Below, in pieces: positions 1-8,222 of a stretch of 64,000 nt of DNA (the stretch's first letter is position 1; each line of letters opens with the position of its first letter). The notes under the pieces are model-generated. The model did not search any database, was not told the origin of the DNA, and worked only from the letters and a program-made list of their open reading frames with translations. The position numbers and the translations under genes are program-made. The stretch spans positions 7,520,001-7,584,000 of the forward strand of contig CANJKZ010000010.1 of the NCBI GenBank assembly GCA_947471745.1, in the 5' to 3' direction. Origin of the DNA: Closterium sp. Naga37s-1 (taxonomy: Eukaryota > Streptophyta > Zygnematophyceae > Desmidiales > Closteriaceae).

Positions 1-234
1 CTTGCCAGGCAGGCGCGGGTTGTACAGCGCTGGATCAACAGCAGTGACGTCACTCGCACGGACGACTGCCTTGGGATCGGCAAGGTCTGCATTGTTGGTT
101 GGAAGGAGATTCCAGAGGAGGAGCTGGTTGCAGACGAGCATGGTGACCTTGGTCTGGATGAGCTAGTGAGCGAGCCAGGCTCGCAGGAGCGGGTTTATGA
201 TGAGAATGAAGAGCAGGAGGAGCTTTACGGGTGA
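1..234 (+). CDS. C-terminal end of an unrecognised protein
   Basis: Frame 1 is open from the first base of the window to a TGA at 232-234, giving 77 codons with no start inside the window, so this looks like the 3' end of an ORF that begins upstream. The readable part includes VVQRWINSSDVTR and a strongly acidic tail ending EEQEELYG. I recognise no domain. It ends about 435 bases before R1 and its base composition is more balanced than that of the retroelements. It could be a host exon, the end of another transposon ORF, or a chance open frame. A 77-codon open frame alone is weak evidence. Confidence 0.4.
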   Translation, partial: LARQARVVQRWINSSDVTRTDDCLGIGKVCIVGWKEIPEEELVADEHGDLGLDELVSEPGSQERVYDENEEQEELYG

Positions 235-664
235 CCTGTAGTACGTGTGGTAGCTTAGGGCTGTTTTTGTAGGTGTAGATGAGTTTGTAGCTAATGGTAG
301 TTCTTGGATTTGTATCTATGTAAGCTTTTGACCTTTTTAGTTTATTGTCTTCTCTATTTGTTATAATGTAGCATTGTAGGCTGTACTGAATTTCTAAAAA
401 TATCGGTAATTGTTTAGTCACTATCTCTTTATTTTGCTAGTTTACTGTATCTTTACTGTACCTATTGACATTAATGATTTCGAAACTCGCTGTGTTCATC
501 CCTCCTTAGTATCACGTTTTAAATAACGGGGAAAAAAATGTAGGATTAAATGAACGAGTCTGAAAGACTGATAACGAGTTTCCTCTTCTAAACGAGTGCG
601 CGTCGGAATGTATTTGGACGGCCCGGCAGCCAATAGAAACAAAGTTGCAACAAATCGTCACGCG
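235..664. other. AT-rich spacer with no gene seen
   Basis: AT-rich DNA between the upstream ORF end and the R1 target site. Open frames on the minus strand here lack domain similarity and look accidental. Base composition contrasts sharply with the GC-rich retroelement that follows. Confidence 0.5.
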
Positions 665-669
665 CCAGG
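665..669. repeat. Target-site duplication of R1, left copy
   Basis: CCAGG directly precedes the 5' LTR and is repeated at 8218-8222 directly after the 3' LTR. A 5-bp duplication is normal for copia integrase. Confidence 0.93.
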
Positions 670-800
670 TGTCAGATTTATATGACATAGCTACTGTAGG
701 CTATAGTGGGGTAGCACATATGGGGTACAGTTTTCTAGGGTTTGCTTTTTGTACCCAACTTTCACTTAGTCATTTCATTCCTGTTTTTTCTTAATTCACA
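670..800 (+). repeat. R1 5' LTR (131 bp)
   Basis: Starts TGTCAGATTTATATG and ends TTAATTCACA. It is identical by eye to 8087-8217. A TATA-like TTTATAT lies only about six bases from the LTR start, so U3 must be extremely short. Confidence 0.95.
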
Positions 801-852
801 TGGTATCAGAGCGGGTTCCTACATGGGACCGTTCCTTCCTAAGGGCCCACCA
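801..852 (+). other. R1 primer binding site and extended antisense tRNA-iMet region
   Basis: TGGTATCAGAGC at 801-812 abuts the LTR and is complementary to the 3' end of plant initiator tRNA-Met. Further blocks complementary to the same tRNA follow in collinear order: TGGGACC (824-830, variable loop/T stem) and GGGCCCACCA (843-852, anticodon stem). GGTTCC and GGGACC at 814-830 could also form a 6-bp hairpin. The tRNA sequence used for comparison is from memory of the plant initiator tRNA. Confidence 0.85.
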
Positions 853-917
853 TAACGAAATTTTTTTTAGCTGCCCGACGCGCATTGCGCCCCTGCCCTA
901 ATTTTTTTTTTTTTTTT

Positions 918-1560
918 AGCGCCCCCCCCCTAGCGGCCCCTACGCGACCCCTACGCGGCCCCTACGCGGCCCCTACGCGGCCCCTACCCGGCCCCTACGC
1001 GGCCTCTGACGCGGCCCCAACGCGGCCCCTGACGTGGCCCCTACGCGGCCCCTGACGCGGCCCCAACGCGGCCCCTGACGCGGCCCCAACGCGGCCCCTG
1101 ACGCGGCCCCTACGCAGCCCCTGACGCGGCCCCTGCCGCGGCCCCTGACGCGGCCCCTACGCGGCCCCTACGCTGCCCCTGAGGCGGCCCCTGACGCGGC
1201 CCCTCCGCCGCCACTACCGCGGCCCCTAGGCCGCCCCTGACGCCGCCCCTGACGCGGCCCCTGACGCGGCCCCTGCCGCGGCCCCTGACGAGGCCCCTGA
1301 CGCGGCCCCTGACGCGGCCCCTACGCCGCCCCTGACGCGGCCCCTGACGCGGCCCCTGACGCGGCCCCTGACGCGGCCCCTGACGCGGCCCCTGCCGCGG
1401 CCCCTGCCGCGGCCCCTGACGCGGCCCCTGACGCGGCCCCTGCCGCGGCCCCTGCCGCGGCCCCTGACGCGGCCCCTGACGCGGCCCCTTCGCCGCCCCT
1501 GCCGCGGCCCCTACGCCGCCCCTGACGCGGCCCTCTCCTGCACCTGACGCGGCCCCTAGC
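918..1560 (+). repeat. R1 leader minisatellite, 12-bp unit
   Basis: Imperfect tandem copies of a 12-bp unit close to GCGGCCCCTGAC, with shorter 10- to 11-bp variants such as the CTACGC form, fill the leader between the primer site and gag. The long antisense ORFs here (Arg/Gly/Pro periodic) are a by-product of the repeat and are not annotated as genes. Confidence 0.85.
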
Positions 1561-1617
1561 GGCCGGCCGCTGGCGTCCCTGAGGCAGCAGCCGCCGCCGT
1601 CTCTGCAGCAGCAGTCG

Positions 1618-1825
1618 CAGCCGAACGGCCGAGCCGCCGAGCCGCCCAGCAGCCGAGCCGCCCAGCCGCCGAACCGCCCAGCAGCCGAGCCGCCCAGCAG
1701 CCGAGCCACCGAGCCGCCCAGCAGCCGAGCCGCCGAGCCGCCCAGCAACCGAGCCGCCGAGCCGCCGAGCCGCCCAGCAGCCGAGCCGCCGAGCCGCCCT
1801 GCAGCCGAGCCACCCGAGCCGCCCT
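1618..1825 (+). repeat. R1 leader second repeat block
   Basis: Degenerate repeats built from GCCGAGCCGCC and CAGCAGCC directly upstream of the gag start at 1899. Related GAGCCGC-type repeats occur at the same place in R9 and R11. Confidence 0.8.
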
Positions 1826-1898
1826 GTCCGGTAAGAGCAGCGCCCCTTTCACAGAACTGCCCTCACCCTACTGTTTGCGCTGCTAGTCTACTACTGTC

Positions 1899-4800
1899 AT
1901 GGCTACCCCTAGTGTCCTCGCTTTTGACGCTGAGGGTCGGGCCATTGACTTTGATGTCTGGATAGATGACCTGCAGCTTTTCTTACAGTGCGACAGGGCA
2001 GACGGCCTCTCCCTCTTTGACCTCACTTCTGGTGCCTCTCCTGCCCCCGCTGCTGATGCTGATGCCACTGTTCGCTCACAGTGGGCCACGCGCGATGCTG
2101 CTGCACGTCTTGCTGTGCGTCGCCACCTGCCTACCTCTGAGCGTGCGCACTTTAGCCAGTACAAGAGTGCTCACACCTTGTACGACGCTGTAGTTGCGCA
2201 CTACTCCTCCCCTGCCACTGCTGCACTGAGCCGCCTCATGCTACCGTACCTCTTCCCTGACCTTGCTGCCTTTCCCACAGTCGCTGACCTCATTACGCAC
2301 CTCCGCACTAGTGACACTCGCTACCGCGCTGCGCTTCCTGCTGAGTTCTGCGCCAAGAACCCCCCCCCCATGTACATCACCCTCTACTACATAGTCACCC
2401 GGCTCCCTGACTCCCTTCGCGTAGTCAGGGACCACTTCCTCTCAGTTTGCCCCACCACTCTCACCGTTGACCTCCTCGAGAAGTCCCTCCTAGCAGCAGA
2501 GAAGAGCATAGTCGCTGTAGGAGCCTCTCGTGGTGACCCTCGCACCCCCATCTTTGAGGGGTGTTCCCCCTCCCCCCTTTTGCCCTCTGTTGCCTCTGCT
2601 GCTGCGGCCGACCTCGTTGGGCTTGAGTCGGTCGGTGCGGCGTCTACCCCTAGCGGGAGACGTCGCCCTGGCAAGGGCAAGGGGGGCAGGGGCACTGGAG
2701 GAGCTAGCGGGGGCGGTGGAGGCGGAGGTGGAGGCGGTGGAGGGGGTGGGGGTGGAGGTGGGGGTGGTGGCGGGGGTGGAGGTGTCGGTGGCGGCAGTGG
2801 AGGCGGAGGCGGAGGCGGCGGTGGCGGTGGGAGCGGAGGTGGCGGCGGTGGAGGAGGAGGCGGCGGAGGAGGTGGAGCTGGTCGGGGTGGCGCTGCGCAG
2901 AGGGTCGGCTCCGGTGGTGGTCAGCGCCAGCAGCAGCAGCAGCAGCGCACTCATGACATCCCCTCCCCTCAGCAGCTCCGTGAGTGGTACACTGCACGCC
3001 AGAGGGGTGGGGGTACTGGTCCGTGCACCTACGTCCTCCGCACCGGCGACCGCGCGGGTGACCAGTGCGGGGGTGCGCACTCCACCCAGCGCTGCTTTGG
3101 CCGCCTGACGGACGCTTGGCGTCACCAGTTCCCTGAGGCCACTGAGATCCCCCGCTGGGGTGAGCTGTCTAGGGCGGGTGTAGCTGTCTTTGACCTTGAC
3201 TTTGATGCTATTCTTGCTGCCATGTATACTGTGACTATTAGTGATGAGGGTGACTGTTACCGGTGTTTTCCGCCTGACCCGGGCATTGAGACTGCTGCTC
3301 TAGGTACTGGTGAGGCTGCTGCTCTAGGTGCTAGCGAGGCTGCTGCTCTAGGTGCGTCTGCTCCCTCAGGTGCTGGTGAGTCTGCTCTCTCAGGTTCTGC
3401 GTCGGCTTCGGCCTCCCACACCTTCACCCTTGACTCGGGGGCTTCTCGCTCCTTCTTTCGAGACCGCACCACACTCACGCCACTTGGCCGGCCAGTTGCG
3501 GTCTCTCTGGCAGACCCCTCTGGGGGTCCTGTCCTTGCTCACTTCTCCACTGTCCTCCCGTGTCCGGCGGCCCCCTCTGGCACCCTGTCTGGTCTTTACC
3601 TCCCCTCGTTCTCTACGAACTTGGTGAGTGGTGCTGACCTACAGGATGCGGGGGTTCACCAGTTCACTCCTGCGAGTCAGCGGGTGACCCGCTGCACGGA
3701 CGCTCGGACTGGCCGACACCTGGCCACGTTTACCCGTCGGCCGGGGTCGAGCCTGTACACCCTGACCACTGCGTCTCCTCCAGTCACTGCGTCTGGTCAG
3801 GTAGCTGCGTCGGGTCAGGTGTTTGCTGCAGCGTCCAGGTCTGGTCCTGAGTCTGCCCCCTGTTCGTGTCGCCTCCTGTCTCACGAGACTCTCCTCTGGC
3901 ACCACCGCCTTGGTCACCCCTCCCTGCTTCGTCTCCGAGGCATGGCCTCCCGTGTCCTTGTCTCTGGTCTTCCCCGGTCCCTCCCTCCCCTTCCTCCGGG
4001 GCCTGGCCCTACCTGCGTCCCCTGTGTCGAGGGGCGGCAGCGGGCTGCCCCTCACTCCTCCCAGTTTCCTCCGACAGAGGCCCCGCTGCAGACGCTTCAC
4101 ATGGACGTGTGGGGCCCGGCCCGCGTCCGTGGACAGGGTCACGAGCGCTACTTCCTGCTGGTGGTTGACGACTACTCGCGTTACACCACAGTCTTCCCCT
4201 TGCGCAGCAAGGGTGATGTTACTGAGGTGTTGATCGACTGGATCCGCGCAGCTCGTCTCCAGCTCAGGCAGAGCTTCGGCTCGGACTTTCCTGTTCTGCG
4301 TCTGCACTCTGACAGAGGTGGAGAGTTCTCCTCTGGCCTTCTGCGAGCCTACTGTCGTGCACGAGGCATCCGCCAGACCTTCACGCTTCCGGACTCTCCA
4401 CAGCAAAATGGGATTGCTGAGCGCCGCATTGGCATGGTCATGGACGTCGCCCGTACGTCCATGATGCATGCGGCTGCCCCCCATTTTCTGTGGCCGTTTG
4501 CGGTTCGGTACGCGGCGCATCAGATCAACCTTCACCCCAGGGTCTCCATGCCGGAGACCTCCCCAGCCTTGCTGTGGACGGGGAAGGTTGGCGATGCGTC
4601 TGCGTTCCGTGTCTGGGGATCTCGGGCGTTTGTCCGCGACTTGTCTGCGGACAAGCTGTCCCCTCGTGCTGCTTCTTGCGTCTTCCTTGGCTTCCCCCCT
4701 GACGCGCCAGGGTGGCAGTTCTACCACCCCACCTCTCGCCGTGTTCTGTCCTCCCAGGACGTCACGTTTGACGAGTCGGTCCCCTACTACCGCCTCTTCC

Positions 4801-4943
4801 CCTACCGCACTCCGTCCCTCCCCCCGCCACCGCTCTTCCTTGTACCAGGTCCCCCCCCCGGTAGACCCCCTCCCCCCTCAGGGTCCTGCCCCTTCAGGTG
4901 TGTCCCAGGTAGACGCAGTCGAGCCTGTCGAGGTTACTGGTGA
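1899..4943 (+). CDS. R1 gag-protease-integrase polyprotein
   Basis: Starts at the ATG giving MATPSVLAFDAEG, the same start as in R6, R9 and R11. Residues about 1-230 are a UBN2-like copia gag. About 255-335 is an almost pure Gly tract. About 375-400 is a Cys/His motif (C-x14-C-x3-H-x4-C) in place of the usual CCHC knuckle. The protease motif TLDSGASRSFF lies near residue 512. The pre-integrase motif LLWHHRLGHP is near 666 with a following CxxC. The integrase core has LHMDVWGP (733), HSDRGGEF (803) and NGIAERR (835), so the D, D and E residues are all present. After the IN C-terminal motifs the frame is lost at the C run 4851-4859. Homologues have one C fewer there, so the last roughly 30 residues are out-of-frame sequence. 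The product would form particles, mature itself and integrate, but lacks reverse transcriptase. Confidence 0.93.
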   Translation: MATPSVLAFDAEGRAIDFDVWIDDLQLFLQCDRADGLSLFDLTSGASPAPAADADATVRSQWATRDAAARLAVRRHLPTSERAHFSQYKSAHTLYDAVVAHYSSPATAALSRLMLPYLFPDLAAFPTVADLITHLRTSDTRYRAALPAEFCAKNPPPMYITLYYIVTRLPDSLRVVRDHFLSVCPTTLTVDLLEKSLLAAEKSIVAVGASRGDPRTPIFEGCSPSPLLPSVASAAAADLVGLESVGAASTPSGRRRPGKGKGGRGTGGASGGGGGGGGGGGGGGGGGGGGGGGGGVGGGSGGGGGGGGGGGSGGGGGGGGGGGGGGAGRGGAAQRVGSGGGQRQQQQQQRTHDIPSPQQLREWYTARQRGGGTGPCTYVLRTGDRAGDQCGGAHSTQRCFGRLTDAWRHQFPEATEIPRWGELSRAGVAVFDLDFDAILAAMYTVTISDEGDCYRCFPPDPGIETAALGTGEAAALGASEAAALGASAPSGAGESALSGSASASASHTFTLDSGASRSFFRDRTTLTPLGRPVAVSLADPSGGPVLAHFSTVLPCPAAPSGTLSGLYLPSFSTNLVSGADLQDAGVHQFTPASQRVTRCTDARTGRHLATFTRRPGSSLYTLTTASPPVTASGQVAASGQVFAAASRSGPESAPCSCRLLSHETLLWHHRLGHPSLLRLRGMASRVLVSGLPRSLPPLPPGPGPTCVPCVEGRQRAAPHSSQFPPTEAPLQTLHMDVWGPARVRGQGHERYFLLVVDDYSRYTTVFPLRSKGDVTEVLIDWIRAARLQLRQSFGSDFPVLRLHSDRGGEFSSGLLRAYCRARGIRQTFTLPDSPQQNGIAERRIGMVMDVARTSMMHAAAPHFLWPFAVRYAAHQINLHPRVSMPETSPALLWTGKVGDASAFRVWGSRAFVRDLSADKLSPRAASCVFLGFPPDAPGWQFYHPTSRRVLSSQDVTFDESVPYYRLFPYRTPSLPPPPLFLVPGPPPGRPPPPSGSCPFRCVPGRRSRACRGYW

Positions 4944-7869
4944 CTCTGGTGCTGCTGAGGGTGCTGAGCCTGGGGGTGCTGACTCTGGGGGTGCTGAGCG
5001 TGTGGGTGCTACGCCTGGGGGTGCTGAGCCTGAGGGTGCTACTACTGGGGGTCCTGAGCCTGGGGGTGCTGAGCCTGGGGGTGCTACTACTGGGGGTGCT
5101 GAGCCTGGGGGTGCTGAGCCTGGGGGTGCTACGCCTGGGGGTGCTGAGCCTGGGGGTGCCACGCCTGGAGGTGCTGAGCTTGGGGGTGCGGAGCCTGAGG
5201 GAGCTGGGCCTGCTCGTGTGGCGTCTGGCGGTGCTGAGCCTGGAGGTTCTCCGGGTGCTTCGTCTCGGCGGGAGCCACTCTCTCCACAGGAGCTGCGCGA
5301 GTGGTTTGCCCGGCGCTGGAGGCGTGCTGCTGGAGCTGGAGGTTCGTCGGCAGCTGAGGGTGCTGGTGCCGCGGGTCCCGGAGGTGCTCGTACTGGGAGT
5401 ACTGGAGCTGCTGGGCCTGCGGGTACGACTGGAGCTGGAGCTGCTGAGGGTGTTGGCGCTGAGGCTACTGCTGTCGGTCCTGGAGGCGGTCCTGCTGGGG
5501 GTGCTACTGGTGCTGCTGGAGGTACTGGAGCTGGAGGTGCTGCTGGCGCTGGTGCAGCCGCTGGGGGTACTGGTGCTGTCCCTGCTGTGTCTGGAGTCGC
5601 CGCGCGGCCTCGGCCGTACTTCGTTCCGCTCCTTCAGCAGGTTCTTGGTCTCCCACCTTCTAATGGTCCTCCTCCTCCCTTAGAGTGTCCACAGCCTGTC
5701 CCGTCACAGTTCCAATTACAGCCGGCCTCCCCACTGCCTGCTCCTTCTCCCTACACTGGTCCTACTGGAGGTCTTGCTGAGCGTCGTGAGCCAGCGTCTT
5801 GCCCTGCGTCGCCTATCCGTGCTGCTCGCACTAGTGGTCGTGGTTCGCGTCAGCGTCCTCCTCCTGTCCCTGGCACGCACCGGATGTCTCTGCGTCCGTC
5901 CACTGCTCCTCTGCGTGCCCCTTTGCCTTCTCCTCCTGAGTCCTCTCTTCCTGCTCTTCCTGACCCGGAGTCGGACTCTCTTCGTGCTGCCAGTCCTACT
6001 GTCACGCGTCTCCTTGCTACTGTTGTCACTGACCCTTCCTTTGAGTCCACTGCTGCGTCTGCCCTAGTTACTGAGCTCGTCAACTTTGCTGCTCGCTGTC
6101 GTCTAGACTACGCTGCTAGTCTTGTTGCTGAGTCTGAGTCTGTCTGTCCTCCGTCCGTCGGGGGTGAGTGTGCCCTTGGCACGGACGTCCTTGAGGACAG
6201 GCAGGAGGAGTTCCAGTGTTTGGCTGCTGCTTCACCTCATCTCGTGTCTGTACTGCTTACCCCTGAGGGAGACCCGGATGCACTTGACATCCCGACTCCG
6301 CGCTCTTACGCGGAGGCGATAGAGGGTCCCTACTCCTCTCAGTGGCAGGCAGCTATGGACGCAGAGATGGCTTCCTGGAAGTCCACAGGCACCTACGTTG
6401 ACGAGGTTCCCCTGCCTGGGGCGAACATCGTCAGTGGCATGTGGATTTTCAGGGTGAAGCGGCCGCCGGGTTCTCCGCCTGTCTTCAAGGCGCGTTACGT
6501 GGCTCGTGGCTTCAGTCAGCGGCAGGGAGTTGACTACTTTCAGACCTTCTCTCCCACCCCGAAGATGACCACTCTTCGGGTACTGCTGCACATAGCTGCT
6601 CACCGCGACTACGAGCTGCACTCTCTTGACTTCAGCACTGCTTTCTTGCAGGGCAGCCTGCACGAGGAGATCTGGCTGCGTCGCCCACCTGGCTCCACTG
6701 GGTCTTTTCCTCCTGGCACCCAGTGGAGCCTCCGGCGGCCAGTCTACGGTCTCCGCCAGGCACCGCGTGAGTGGCACGACACACTGAGGACTACACTTGC
6801 GGCTCTTGGGTTTGCTCCCTCTACTGCCGACCCGTCGCTGTTTCTGCGCACCGACACTTCTTTGCCGCCGTTCTACATCCTCGTGTACGTCGACGACTTG
6901 GTCTTCGCCACAGCTGACACTGCTGGACTCGCCCACGTGAAGTCCGAGCTGCAGAAGAGACACACGTGCACAGACCTGGGTGAACTGCGCAGCTACCTTG
7001 GCTTGCAGATCACCCGGGACAGAGCACGCCGCACCATTACCCTGACTCAGTCACACATGGTGCAGCAGGTCCTTCAGCGCTTCGGCTTCACGTACTCCTC
7101 GCCTCAGGCCACTCCTCTGCCTACTCGCCACTCGCTCTCAGCTCTGCCTTCGGATGAGTCCGTAGAGTCGAGTGGCCCGTACCCAGAGCTTGTTGGCTGC
7201 CTCATGTACCTGATGACCTGCACACGACCTGACCTTGCGTACCCTCTTAGCATTCTTGCACGCTATGTTGCTCCTGGGAGACACAGACCGGAGCACATGG
7301 CTGCAGCGAAGAGGGTGTTGCGCTACTTGTGCAGTACGTCGGGCATGGGGCTTGTGCTTGGAGGGCAGAGTCCAGTGGTCCTCACTGGGCACGCAGACGC
7401 TTCTTGGGCTGACGACCAGGCTACGCAGCGGTCGTCACAGGGTTACACCTTCAGCCTTGGTTCCGGCTCTGTTTCGTGGCGGGCTACCCGCTCGTCTTCT
7501 GTTCTCGGCTCCAGTTGTGAGGCTGAGATCTACGCCGGGGCCATGGCTGCACAGGAGCTTCGCTGGCTCACCTACCTGCTGACTGACCTCGGAGAGCCGC
7601 CTCGTTCTCCTCCAGTGCTGTACGTAGACAACAAGGCCATGCTGGCCTTGTGTCGAGAGCAGAGACTGGAGCACAGAACGAAGCACATTGCTCTCCGCTA
7701 CTTCCTTGCTCGTGAGCTACAGCAGCGTGGTCAGCTGCGGCTTGCGTACGTGGCCTCTGAGGCCAACACTGCTGATATCTTCACCAAGGCACTTGCGCCT
7801 TGTGATCATCAGCGCTTCTGTACTCAGCTTGGTCTTGTGCCTACCTTGCCTCACTTGCTCACCCCTTGA
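4858..7869 (+). CDS. R1 linker, reverse transcriptase and RNase H
   Basis: This is the second half of pol, in the frame one base off the gag frame. The open frame itself extends back to an ATG at 4468, but homology to the family starts at about 4858 (PVDPLPPQG). First comes a repetitive linker, GGAEPGG-type repeats at about 4950-5210, then Gly/Ala/Thr-rich repeats to about 5600. The reverse transcriptase follows, with AEMASWKSTGTY (6360), LDFSTAFLQG (6625), the YGLRQAPREW motif (6745) and the catalytic LVYVDDLVFA (6885). RNase H has DASWADD (7396), SSCEAEIYA (7510), YVDNKAMLAL (7620) and ADIFTKAL (7770), and the frame ends in TGA. All key residues I can recognise are present. Without a frameshift at 4851-4859 it would not be made as a fusion to integrase. 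Confidence 0.93.
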   Translation, partial: PVDPLPPQGPAPSGVSQVDAVEPVEVTGDSGAAEGAEPGGADSGGAERVGATPGGAEPEGATTGGPEPGGAEPGGATTGGAEPGGAEPGGATPGGAEPGGATPGGAELGGAEPEGAGPARVASGGAEPGGSPGASSRREPLSPQELREWFARRWRRAAGAGGSSAAEGAGAAGPGGARTGSTGAAGPAGTTGAGAAEGVGAEATAVGPGGGPAGGATGAAGGTGAGGAAGAGAAAGGTGAVPAVSGVAARPRPYFVPLLQQVLGLPPSNGPPPPLECPQPVPSQFQLQPASPLPAPSPYTGPTGGLAERREPASCPASPIRAARTSGRGSRQRPPPVPGTHRMSLRPSTAPLRAPLPSPPESSLPALPDPESDSLRAASPTVTRLLATVVTDPSFESTAASALVTELVNFAARCRLDYAASLVAESESVCPPSVGGECALGTDVLEDRQEEFQCLAAASPHLVSVLLTPEGDPDALDIPTPRSYAEAIEGPYSSQWQAAMDAEMASWKSTGTYVDEVPLPGANIVSGMWIFRVKRPPGSPPVFKARYVARGFSQRQGVDYFQTFSPTPKMTTLRVLLHIAAHRDYELHSLDFSTAFLQGSLHEEIWLRRPPGSTGSFPPGTQWSLRRPVYGLRQAPREWHDTLRTTLAALGFAPSTADPSLFLRTDTSLPPFYILVYVDDLVFATADTAGLAHVKSELQKRHTCTDLGELRSYLGLQITRDRARRTITLTQSHMVQQVLQRFGFTYSSPQATPLPTRHSLSALPSDESVESSGPYPELVGCLMYLMTCTRPDLAYPLSILARYVAPGRHRPEHMAAAKRVLRYLCSTSGMGLVLGGQSPVVLTGHADASWADDQATQRSSQGYTFSLGSGSVSWRATRSSSVLGSSCEAEIYAGAMAAQELRWLTYLLTDLGEPPRSPPVLYVDNKAMLALCREQRLEHRTKHIALRYFLARELQQRGQLRLAYVASEANTADIFTKALAPCDHQRFCTQLGLVPTLPHLLTP

Positions 7870-8086
7870 CCTTGTTTGTACTGTTGCATATATATATACA
7901 CCTGCTCTTGCTTGTCTAGTCTTATATATATATATACATATATGCAATCCTGCATGTGAACTGGCCTTGTGGCCTTGAACTTGTGCTCGGAATGTGTGGT
8001 GACTTTGTGATCCACCCTGAGCTTGTTTTGCTTTGCTTGACTGGTCCTGTGACCCCTTGTTCTCCCCCACTTTGCCTATGGGGGTG
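7870..8086 (+). other. R1 3' untranslated tail and polypurine tract
   Basis: Contains two (AT)n runs (7890-7945), then a block shared with R4, R6, R9 and R11 (GTGATCCACCCTGAGCTTG) and ends in CTATGGGGGTG directly before the 3' LTR. The G run is the probable plus-strand primer. Confidence 0.8.
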
Positions 8087-8217
8087 TGTCAGATTTATAT
8101 GACATAGCTACTGTAGGCTATAGTGGGGTAGCACATATGGGGTACAGTTTTCTAGGGTTTGCTTTTTGTACCCAACTTTCACTTAGTCATTTCATTCCTG
8201 TTTTTTCTTAATTCACA
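8087..8217 (+). repeat. R1 3' LTR (131 bp)
   Basis: Identical by eye to 670-800 and followed by the second CCAGG target copy at 8218-8222. Confidence 0.95.
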
Positions 8218-8222
8218 CCAGG

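Larger units (their letters stand above)
670..8217 (+). mobile_element. R1: complete Ty1/copia retrotransposon with short LTRs
   Basis: R1 is bounded by two identical 131-bp LTRs (TGTCAG at the start, TTCACA at the end) and by the 5-bp target duplication CCAGG at 665-669 and 8218-8222. In order it contains a tRNA-iMet primer site, a GC-rich repeat leader, gag-protease-integrase, reverse transcriptase-RNase H, a 3' tail and a polypurine tract. Integrase lies before reverse transcriptase, which defines the copia superfamily. Identical LTRs indicate a recent insertion. Its coding sequence is nevertheless interrupted by one extra C in a C run at 4851-4859, so gag-pol is not a single frame. The empty site can be read by joining the flanks across one copy of CCAGG. 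Confidence 0.97.

Noticed and set aside
1110..1852. Antisense ORFs rich in GGSAARLL and RQGPRQGP repeats
   Set aside because: They are translations of the R1 leader minisatellite. The same phenomenon recurs over the leaders of R4, R8, R9, R11 and R12, and no domain is present.
1828..1894. Intron in the R1 leader (GTAAGAG to CTGCTAG)
   Set aside because: The sites fit weakly and no relative shows the same pair. Without RNA data it is not supported.
4940..5683. Leu/Val-rich ORF over the linker repeats as a membrane protein
   Set aside because: It is the shifted frame of the GGAEPGG repeats. Equivalent false ORFs occur at the same site in R4, R6, R9 and R11.
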